From positions 1 through 5,361 of the forward strand of contig CALPUT020000198.1 of NCBI GenBank assembly GCA_943326825.2: a stretch of DNA of 5,361 nt. Direction: 5' to 3'. Every line of letters begins with the position of its first letter. Position 1 is the first letter of the stretch. Shown piece by piece: positions 1-5,321 of the stretch. Both the position numbers and the translations under genes were made by a program. The stretch is from Chryseobacterium gleum. Its GTDB lineage: Bacteria > Bacteroidota > Bacteroidia > Flavobacteriales_D > Crocinitomicaceae. Below the pieces are notes generated by a model. It was not told the origin of the DNA. It worked only from the letters and a program-made list of their open reading frames with translations, and did no database searches.

Positions 1-2135
1 CTAATACTGGACATTTGACAAACCCAATAATAAATTGGTATGACTGGTATTCTAAAATAGACAATAACCCTTCTTGGTATACAACTTATATATTTGATGC
101 TGGAACACCAAATGCCGACACAGCTTATTCAAGTGATCAAAGTGGAGGTATTATTTTCAATACAGCAGGTTTGCATACAGTAAAAGCTGTATTACAATTT
201 GGTACTTGGGTTGTTACTCCATATGACCGCAGTGACACCGCTACCTTTGTAGTTAATGTTCATGCATTACCATCAGCTCCAGTAATTACACCTAATGGTT
301 CTTTAGGTCTTTGCCCTGGAATTAGTGTTGGTTTATCATCTGCAACAGCTTCAAGTTATAACTGGAGTACAGGTGCTACAACTCAAGCAATTACTACTTC
401 AACTCCTGGTACATATACGGTTTCTATTACAGATGCAAATGGATGTGTTAGTCCAAATGGTTCTGTAACTGTAACTGCTAACCCTACTCAAAATGCTTCT
501 TTTTCTTACACATCTTATACTTTATGTGTGAGTGGTGATGCTGTATCACCTTCATTGGTTGATCAAACATTAACTGGAACATTTTCTTCTACTCCAGGTT
601 TATCAATAAACTCTTCAGGTTTAATTACTCCTAGTACTTCTACCCCAGGTCAATATACAGTTACATACACAACTATCAGTACACAAACTTCATGTACAGA
701 TACAAAAACAAAAACAATAAATATTACAAATTCTCCTGTAGCTTCGTTTAACTATTCTGCAGCGTCTTATTGTAACTCTGCATCTAATCAAGCTGTTTCG
801 TTTACAGGTGGTGGAACAGCAGGTTCATTTGCTTCAACTTCAGGATTATCTATTAATACATCTAATGGATTAATTGATGTTGCTCAGTCAACTCCAGGTA
901 ATTATGTTGTAACAAATACTATTAATGTTTCAGGTTGTGCTTTAACAACTGCTAATGCAAACGTTGAGATTAAAGCTACACCAACTGTTACAGTTACTGC
1001 TCCAGCAATATGTTCAGGAGCAACTGCTATTGTAACAGCTATTCCAGGTGTTGCAGGAACATATACTTATACTTGGTCAGTTCCATCAGGAACAGCTCCA
1101 GCAACTACAGTTTCTACATTTAACCCAACAGCTGCTGGTCAATATTCAGTTGTAATTACAAATCCAACTACAGGATGTGCAAGCCAAAGTGCAAATGCTA
1201 TTTTAACTATTAATGCTTTACCAACGGTTTCTATTTCAGCTCCAACAGTATGTGCAGGATCTACAGCTACAGTTACAGCAAATCCAGGTATTGCAGGAAC
1301 ATATACTTATTCTTGGAGTAACCAAGCAACAACTCAAGCTATTTCTGTAACAGTAGCTGGCAACTATTCAGTAACTATTACTGATGGGAATGGTTGTAGC
1401 GTTTCAGCTCCAACTGCTGTTATGTTTAATTCTTTACCAGCTGTACCTACTATAACTCCAAATGGTCCAACGACATTCTGTCAAGGTGGTAATGTTGTAT
1501 TAACTTCAACTTCATCAAATGGATATTCTTGGAGTAGCCAAGCATCAACTCAAGCTATTACTGTAACGGCTTCTGGTAACTATTCAGTAACAATTACTGA
1601 CGGGAATGGTTGTTCAAGCGTTTCAGCTCCAACTGCTGTTACAGTTAATTCTTTACCAGCTGTACCTACTGTAACTCCAAATGGTCCAACGACATTCTGT
1701 CAAGGTGGTAATGTTATTTTATCTTCTTCAACAGCTAATGGATATTCTTGGAGTACACAAGCAACTTCACAAACTATTACTGTTACTGCTTCAGGTAACT
1801 ATACAGTAACTATTACTGATGGAAATGGATGTTCAAAAGTTTCAGCTCCAACTACAGTAACTGTAAATAGTTGTGCGGGTATCGAAGAAAATACAAACAA
1901 TACATTTGTAGTTTATCCAAATCCAGCTAATGATTTAATTAATGTAACTTTCTCTTCAGTTTCAGAAAATGGAACAGTTGAATTGTTTACTGCTGATGGA
2001 AAAGTGATTGAATCTAAAGAAATCTCTGATTCAATGACAGAAACTTTCAATGTTGTTAATTTAAATTCTGGAGTTTACTATATTGTTATCACTTCTGATA
2101 ATGGAAGAGTATCTCAAAAAGTAATTATAGAATAA
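1..2135 (+). CDS. Large secreted Ig-like repeat protein with T9SS type A sorting domain (5' partial)
   Basis: This is the C-terminal part of a multi-domain surface protein. The frame is open from base 3 and continuous with upstream sequence. The first possible start (TTG at 15) is not followed by a signal peptide, so the true start lies outside the window. Residues are numbered from that TTG. Residues 1-82 resemble the end of a PKD-like beta-sandwich domain. Residues 84-618 form seven Ig/PKD-like modules of about 72-82 residues, each with one cysteine pair. Residues 631-706 match the T9SS type A sorting domain: a VYPNPAND start, a central DGK turn, and an LNSGVYYIVI strand near the end. Such proteins are known to pass Sec, cross the outer membrane through the T9SS, and be released or anchored at the surface. 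An adhesin or structural stalk role is inferred; no catalytic domain is visible. A terminator follows 19 bases after the stop. Confidence 0.9.
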   Translation, partial: NTGHLTNPIINWYDWYSKIDNNPSWYTTYIFDAGTPNADTAYSSDQSGGIIFNTAGLHTVKAVLQFGTWVVTPYDRSDTATFVVNVHALPSAPVITPNGSLGLCPGISVGLSSATASSYNWSTGATTQAITTSTPGTYTVSITDANGCVSPNGSVTVTANPTQNASFSYTSYTLCVSGDAVSPSLVDQTLTGTFSSTPGLSINSSGLITPSTSTPGQYTVTYTTISTQTSCTDTKTKTINITNSPVASFNYSAASYCNSASNQAVSFTGGGTAGSFASTSGLSINTSNGLIDVAQSTPGNYVVTNTINVSGCALTTANANVEIKATPTVTVTAPAICSGATAIVTAIPGVAGTYTYTWSVPSGTAPATTVSTFNPTAAGQYSVVITNPTTGCASQSANAILTINALPTVSISAPTVCAGSTATVTANPGIAGTYTYSWSNQATTQAISVTVAGNYSVTITDGNGCSVSAPTAVMFNSLPAVPTITPNGPTTFCQGGNVVLTSTSSNGYSWSSQASTQAITVTASGNYSVTITDGNGCSSVSAPTAVTVNSLPAVPTVTPNGPTTFCQGGNVILSSSTANGYSWSTQATSQTITVTASGNYTVTITDGNGCSKVSAPTTVTVNSCAGIEENTNNTFVVYPNPANDLINVTFSSVSENGTVELFTADGKVIESKEISDSMTETFNVVNLNSGVYYIVITSDNGRVSQKVIIE
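264..1868 (+). repeat. Array of seven Ig-like module repeats inside the coding region
   Basis: Seven consecutive modules can be aligned by eye in the translated protein, at roughly residues 84-155, 157-238, 240-320, 322-400, 401-472, 473-545 and 546-618. Modules 1 and 4-7 share a tryptophan in a YxWS motif (W117, W354, W434, W506, W579). They also share a G-x-Y-(S/T)-V-x-I-T strand, which in modules 1, 5, 6 and 7 leads into a D-x-N-G-C turn. Modules 2 and 3 lack the tryptophan and instead share a G-x-F-x-S-T-x-G-L-S-I-N motif. Similarity is highest toward the C-terminal end, suggesting the most recent expansion happened there. Module boundaries are approximate. Confidence 0.85.
1426..1715 (+). 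repeat. Near-identical direct DNA repeat, period 219 bp (73 codons)
   Basis: Bases 1426-1496 match bases 1645-1715 with one mismatch in 71 (A at 1452, G at 1671, which changes Ile to Val). The offset of 219 bases is exactly 73 codons, the length of one Ig-like module. The two full modules occupy 1431-1649 and 1650-1868. Similarity continues less exactly through the rest of each module, including a shared block coding for SAPTAV before the copy junction. This indicates a recent duplication or gene conversion of one module. Confidence 0.9.
1905..2132 (+). other. T9SS type A C-terminal sorting domain of the repeat protein
   Basis: The last 76 residues have the order typical of the type A T9SS sorting domain family: an N-terminal YPNPA(N/x)D motif, a strand ending in VTF, an x-LFTADGKVI hairpin, an N-L-N-S-G-V-Y-Y strand, and a final basic, hydrophobic segment ending KVIIE. 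The sorting domain directs already exported protein to the T9SS translocon and is normally cleaved by the sortase-like PorU. The preceding linker (residues about 619-630) is polar and contains the unpaired C620, which fits an exposed cleavage region. Confidence 0.9.
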
Positions 2136-2154
2136 TATTTTAGAGTTAAGATAT

Positions 2155-2189
2155 GAAAGGCTGCTTTTTAAGCAGCCTTTCTTGTTTTT
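2155..2189 (+). terminator. Rho-independent terminator after the repeat protein gene
   Basis: A perfect inverted repeat of 11-12 bp pairs GAAAGGCTGCTT (2155-2166) with AAGCAGCCTTTC (2170-2181), leaving a 3-5 base loop. It is followed by TTGTTTTT (2182-2189). The stem begins 19 bases after the stop codon at 2133-2135. The strength of the hairpin suggests that the downstream NIDO gene needs its own promoter. Confidence 0.93.
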
Positions 2190-2293
2190 GTACGTTAGTG
2201 ATTTAGACATGTATAAAATGAGATTAAGTTTATTCATTTTGAGTATTTATTTTCTTATTTATTAATATATTACTATTCATTAAAAACTAGCTT
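2190..2293 (+). promoter_or_regulatory. AT-rich spacer and 5' leader before the NIDO protein gene; no clear promoter match
   Basis: Because a strong terminator lies upstream, a promoter for the gene starting at 2294 is expected here. The stretch is very AT-rich, especially 2221-2285. The nearest resemblance to the Bacteroidota -7 element TAnnTTTG is TCATTTTG at 2234-2241, with one mismatch and no TTG at the proper distance upstream. No Shine-Dalgarno sequence precedes the ATG; an A-rich run (TAAAAA, 2281-2286) sits there instead, which is common in this phylum. The octamer TATTCATT occurs at 2231-2238 and 2274-2281, of unknown significance. Confidence 0.35.
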
Positions 2294-3811
2294 ATGAAAA
2301 AATTAGCAACAATTTTGGCTATTGGAATTTCGTTTATTTCAATTTCACAAAACATGGTTTTAATTTCACCTCAAAATTACAACACTCTTAAGAAAAACGG
2401 ACAGCTTTCCTCAACAGTAAATTATATATTTCCTTCATCTGGAAATGAGCAAATGATTCACGCTAATTTTCAACAAATACAAGAAAGTAAAACACGATCT
2501 TCATCTCAATGTAATTGTTTAATTGATTTAGATACGACTTTTCAAATTGTACCTTTTCTTGGTGCTGATGCTCCAGAATATCGAAATGATGATTTTTCAA
2601 GTCCTAAATTTGCACTACCTTTTTCTTTCAATTTATACGGAACTCATTATGATTCATTGTATATAAACAATAATGGAAATGTTTCATTTGACATTCCTTA
2701 TCCAACATTTACATCAAATCCATTTCCAGATTCTAATTTTAACATGATTGCACCGTTTTGGGGTGATGTTGATACCCGTGATTCTTTGAATTCACCAACA
2801 TCTAGTGGCTTAGTTTACTATAAAATAACGCCTTCAGCGATAATAGTTAAATGGGAAAATGTAGGCTATTATAATATTCATAGTCATTTGAGAAGTACTT
2901 TTCAGTTGATACTAACAGATGGAAATGATTCTTTAGTTCCTGATGGTAATAACGTTTCCTTTTGTTATGGTGATATGAATTGGACAACTGGAGATGCTTC
3001 GGATGGTATAAATGGTTTTGGAGGTGTTCCGGCTACAGTTGGAGTGAATCATGGGAATGGAGTAAATTATTTCCAAGTTGGAAGATTTGATGCAACAGGA
3101 ACTCTTTTTGATGGACCATATAATAACGCAGATCAAGTAGATTTTTTAGATAATCAAGAAATTTATTTTAATTTATCTACTATTGGAAATATCGCGCCAC
3201 TAATTATAAATGAATACATCTGTGATACGATCGATGTTTATACAGGTGATACATTGAAAAAATCAATGTTTTCAGACTCACTATTATTTACTGTAAATGT
3301 AATGACACCTGAAATTAATCAAAACGTCACTGCGAATATTACTTGCTCAGCTGCTTCAACTTTTTCTTATTCATTAGTAAATGATACACCAACTTTTAAA
3401 GAATATTTATGTAAATTAGATCTAAGAGATTTATTAAATAATTCATCTTCGAATTTGGTTTATATTACTACAAATGCAACAGATGATGGATTGCCAGTTG
3501 TTTCAAGTTCAAATACGTTAGTAGTTAGAGTAAATTATTCAGAAGCAGCATTAAATGAGATAATTTCGAATGCCGTTTTTAATGTTTCTCCAAATCCTAT
3601 GAATGAATCATTAATGATTCAGCATACTGTTCAATTAGCTGAAGATCCTATTTTGCATATAATTGATATTAGCGGTAAAAATGTAAAAACTGAGAAGTTA
3701 ACATCATTCAATCAGACAGTTGATGTTTCGAATTTCAATAGTGGAATTTATTTTGTTTCAATTATTTCTAACAAGGGGATTACACAAAATGTGAAAATTA
3801 TTAAAGAATAA
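2294..3811 (+). CDS. Secreted nidogen-like (NIDO) domain protein with T9SS type A sorting domain
   Basis: This is a complete 505-residue secreted protein. Residues 1-18 form a Sec signal peptide (MKK start, hydrophobic core, likely cleavage between S18 and Q19, a common pattern in Flavobacteria). A C-x-C pair (C73, C75) opens a region with the strand LYINNNGNVSF (122-132), which I recall often precedes NIDO domains in Bacteroidota proteins. Residues about 150-295 fit the NIDO domain: IAPFWGDVD (152-160), LVYY (173-176), W187, STFQLIL (201-207), FCYGDMNW (223-230) and VGVNHGNGVNYF (249-260). Residues about 297-415 look like a cadherin- or Ig-like fold ending in TDDGLPV. Residues 429-505 are the sorting domain (FNVSPNPMNESL start, FNSGIYFVSI strand). 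The ATG at 2294 is chosen because the signal peptide begins there. The NIDO domain is known from animal extracellular-matrix proteins; its bacterial ligand is unknown, and a role in surface binding is inferred. Confidence 0.92.
   Translation: MKKLATILAIGISFISISQNMVLISPQNYNTLKKNGQLSSTVNYIFPSSGNEQMIHANFQQIQESKTRSSSQCNCLIDLDTTFQIVPFLGADAPEYRNDDFSSPKFALPFSFNLYGTHYDSLYINNNGNVSFDIPYPTFTSNPFPDSNFNMIAPFWGDVDTRDSLNSPTSSGLVYYKITPSAIIVKWENVGYYNIHSHLRSTFQLILTDGNDSLVPDGNNVSFCYGDMNWTTGDASDGINGFGGVPATVGVNHGNGVNYFQVGRFDATGTLFDGPYNNADQVDFLDNQEIYFNLSTIGNIAPLIINEYICDTIDVYTGDTLKKSMFSDSLLFTVNVMTPEINQNVTANITCSAASTFSYSLVNDTPTFKEYLCKLDLRDLLNNSSSNLVYITTNATDDGLPVVSSSNTLVVRVNYSEAALNEIISNAVFNVSPNPMNESLMIQHTVQLAEDPILHIIDISGKNVKTEKLTSFNQTVDVSNFNSGIYFVSIISNKGITQNVKIIKE
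2741..3178 (+). other. NIDO domain coding segment
   Basis: The encoded residues 150-295 carry the landmarks of the nidogen extracellular domain family: an acidic N-terminal APFWGDVD block, a central W-x-N-V strand followed by an STFQLIL strand, an aromatic FCYGDMNW block, a glycine-rich segment and the VG-x-N-x-G-x-G-x-NYF strand. The assignment rests on motif recognition by eye. A profile search with the NIDO family model would settle the boundaries. Confidence 0.82.
3578..3808 (+). other. T9SS type A C-terminal sorting domain of the NIDO protein
   Basis: The C-terminal residues 429-505 carry an SPNPM(N/x)E motif, an IIDISGKNV hairpin, a VDVSNFNSGIYFVSI strand and a basic KIIKE end. The order and spacing parallel the sorting domain of the upstream gene, but the sequence is clearly divergent. 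The two domains therefore look like members of the same family, not a recent copy of one another. Confidence 0.88.
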
Positions 3812-3834
3812 AAAGTTGAAGTAAAAATTGATTT

Positions 3835-3867
3835 GCCGTTCCTTTGAAATAGAGGAACGGCTTTTTT
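3835..3867 (+). terminator. Rho-independent terminator after the NIDO protein gene
   Basis: A perfect 9-bp inverted repeat pairs GCCGTTCCT (3835-3843) with AGGAACGGC (3853-3861) around a 9-base loop, followed directly by six T (3862-3867). It starts 23 bases after the stop codon of the NIDO gene. This separates that gene from the helicase gene. Confidence 0.93.
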
Positions 3868-3891
3868 ATAGGTAAATTGCTGAAAATTCGG

Positions 3892-3899
3892 TATATTTG
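3892..3899 (+). promoter_or_regulatory. Candidate Bacteroidota-type promoter -7 element for the helicase gene
   Basis: TATATTTG fits the TAnnTTTG consensus of the Bacteroidota primary sigma factor exactly. It lies just after the terminator at 3835-3867 and 58 bases before the helicase start. The matching -33 TTG is weak: TTG at 3877-3879 is only 12 bases upstream of the element, closer than usual, and nothing better lies at about 19-21 bases. If used, transcription would start near 3906, giving a leader of about 50 bases. Confidence 0.45.
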
Positions 3900-3940
3900 T
3901 AATTGAAAATCTCCATTTTATTCTGATTTTAGAAAATAGT

Positions 3941-3945
3941 AGGAG
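3941..3945 (+). promoter_or_regulatory. Shine-Dalgarno-like AGGAG before the helicase start
   Basis: AGGAG lies 12 bases before the ATG at 3958, somewhat farther than the usual 5-9 bases. A GTG overlapping it at 3945 reads straight into a TAG stop at 3954-3956 and is in another frame, so it is not an alternative start. The NIDO gene, with no such motif, is the contrast. Whether the ribosome uses this site is uncertain, since Bacteroidota generally rely little on this pairing. Confidence 0.4.
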
Positions 3946-3957
3946 TGAATTATTAGT

Positions 3958-5268
3958 ATGTTATTTGAACAATTAGAAATTATTGATCCGATTTTAAAAG
4001 CTTTAAAAGAGGAAGGATACGAAAAACCAACACCAATTCAACAAAAGGCCATTCCGATTATATTAAAAGGAACAGATTTATTAGGTTGCGCACAAACAGG
4101 TACAGGGAAAACAGCAGCATTTGCGATTCCTATTTTACAATTGTTAAGTGCAAAAAAAGAACAAGAAAAAGGAGCTCGAAAAATTAGAGCAATCATTATA
4201 ACACCTACAAGAGAGTTAGCTATTCAAATTGATGAAAGTTTTGCAAGTTATGGTAGAAATTTACCGTTAAAGCATGCTGTTATCTTTGGTGGAGTATCTC
4301 AATCTTCACAAGTGAATCAAATTAGATCAGGTATAGATATTTTAGTAGCTACTCCAGGACGTTTAATAGATTTAGTTTCTCAAGGTATTATCAAACTTTC
4401 ACATATTGAATTGTTTGTATTAGATGAAGCAGATCGTATGTTAGACATGGGGTTTATTCATGATGTCCAAAAGATCTTAAGAATTATTCCAACTGAAAGA
4501 CAATCATTGTTTTTCTCAGCTACTATGCCGCCTTCAATTATGCAATTGGCAAGTACGATTTTAAATAATCCTGAAAAAGTAGAAGTTACTCCGATTTCAT
4601 CTACTGCTGAAAAAATTCAACAAGAAGTATTTTTCTGTGATGCGAAATTAAAAAGAGAATTATTAGTTCATATTTTAGAGAATGATAAAAATGATTCGAT
4701 TTTAGTTTTTACTAGAACAAAACATGGTGCAGATAAGATTGTAACCTATTTATCAAAAAAGGAAATAAAAGCTGCTGCAATTCACGGTAATAAATCTCAA
4801 AATGCACGTCAAAATGCATTGAAAAATTTCAAAAATAAAACGATACGTGTATTAATCGCTACAGATATTGCTGCACGTGGAATTGATATAGATGAATTGG
4901 CTTTTGTAATTAATTATGAAATTCCAAATGTACCTGAAACATATGTTCACCGTATAGGAAGAACAGGAAGAGCAGGAGCAAGTGGAAAAGCAATTTCATT
5001 TTGTGACATTGAAGAAAGACCCTATTTGAAAGATATTGAAAAATTGATTTCAATTAAAATTCCAGTAGTGACAGAACATCCTTATCCTGCTCAAAATTTA
5101 GTTCCGCCAGTTGCTGAAAAGCCAGTGAAACCAAATAAAAAGAAGAAAGCAGCGATGGCAGCAAATAAGCAACAGAACTCGCCAAATAGAAAAAACAACA
5201 CATCTCAAGCGCCAAAAGAAGAGCGTTCAAATAAGAAAAAATGGTCTTGGGGTGGAGATAGAAAATAA
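3958..5268 (+). CDS. DEAD-box ATP-dependent RNA helicase, RhlE-like
   Basis: This is a complete 436-residue cytoplasmic RNA helicase that uses ATP to remodel RNA or RNA-protein complexes; family members act in ribosome assembly, mRNA decay and cold adaptation. All core motifs are present: the Q motif with an upstream aromatic residue (GYEKPTPIQ, 20-28), Walker A AQTGTGKT (45-52), PTRELA (83-88), GG (111-112), TPGR (132-135), DEAD (156-159), SAT (187-189), VFTRTK (250-255), TDIAARGID (302-310) and HRIGRTGR (331-338). No catalytic residue is missing, so it should be active. Residues about 387-436 form a lysine- and asparagine-rich tail ending with WSWGG near the C terminus, typical of RNA-binding extensions in RhlE-type proteins. 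The ATG at 3958 gives the expected short N terminus before the Q motif. Assignment to RhlE rather than another DEAD-box subgroup is inferred from the compact core and tail. Confidence 0.95.
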   Translation: MLFEQLEIIDPILKALKEEGYEKPTPIQQKAIPIILKGTDLLGCAQTGTGKTAAFAIPILQLLSAKKEQEKGARKIRAIIITPTRELAIQIDESFASYGRNLPLKHAVIFGGVSQSSQVNQIRSGIDILVATPGRLIDLVSQGIIKLSHIELFVLDEADRMLDMGFIHDVQKILRIIPTERQSLFFSATMPPSIMQLASTILNNPEKVEVTPISSTAEKIQQEVFFCDAKLKRELLVHILENDKNDSILVFTRTKHGADKIVTYLSKKEIKAAAIHGNKSQNARQNALKNFKNKTIRVLIATDIAARGIDIDELAFVINYEIPNVPETYVHRIGRTGRAGASGKAISFCDIEERPYLKDIEKLISIKIPVVTEHPYPAQNLVPPVAEKPVKPNKKKKAAMAANKQQNSPNRKNNTSQAPKEERSNKKKWSWGGDRK

Positions 5269-5321
5269 GAATTGAATTCAGAAATTTTATTAATTTATTC
5301 CTTCAAATTCTTTTCTAACGA
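5269..5321 (+). other. Short AT-rich gap after the helicase gene; no terminator or promoter seen
   Basis: The 53 bases between the helicase stop and the next possible start hold no GC-rich hairpin with a T-run and no TAnnTTTG element. An imperfect AT-only inverted repeat (GAATTGAA near 5270 against TTCAAATTC near 5303) is too weak to call a terminator. The helicase transcript therefore probably continues into the next gene. Confidence 0.4.

Noticed and set aside
15..17. TTG as the real start of the repeat protein
   Set aside because: The frame is open upstream to the window edge, no signal peptide follows, and a T9SS substrate needs one. It is an internal codon of a truncated gene.
264..1868. 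Tandem repeats as a CRISPR array or mobile-element repeats
   Set aside because: The repeats are in frame, encode protein domains of about 72-82 residues and diverge gradually. There are no short identical repeats with unique spacers.
2187..2219. TTTG at 2187-2190 and TATAAAAT at 2212-2219 as a promoter for the NIDO gene
   Set aside because: The spacing is about right, but the second element matches TAnnTTTG only in its first two fixed bases, and the TTTG belongs to the terminator tail. It is not convincing.
2234..2241. TCATTTTG as a -7 element for the NIDO gene
   Set aside because: It has one mismatch at the important second position and no TTG at the expected upstream distance. It is mentioned in the spacer entry but not called as a promoter.
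2933..3136. 67-codon open frame on the minus strand
   Set aside because: It lies wholly inside the NIDO domain coding region, opposite a well-supported protein. Its translation is a cysteine-, serine- and isoleucine-rich shadow with no recognisable domain and no start signals.
3835..3867. Hairpin as a riboswitch or small-RNA element
   Set aside because: A 9-bp GC-containing stem followed at once by six T, 23 bases after a stop codon, is fully explained as an intrinsic terminator.
5270..5312. Imperfect inverted repeat as a terminator of the helicase gene
   Set aside because: The arms are nearly all A/T, imperfect and separated by a long loop, and there is no adjacent uninterrupted T-run like those of the two clear terminators.
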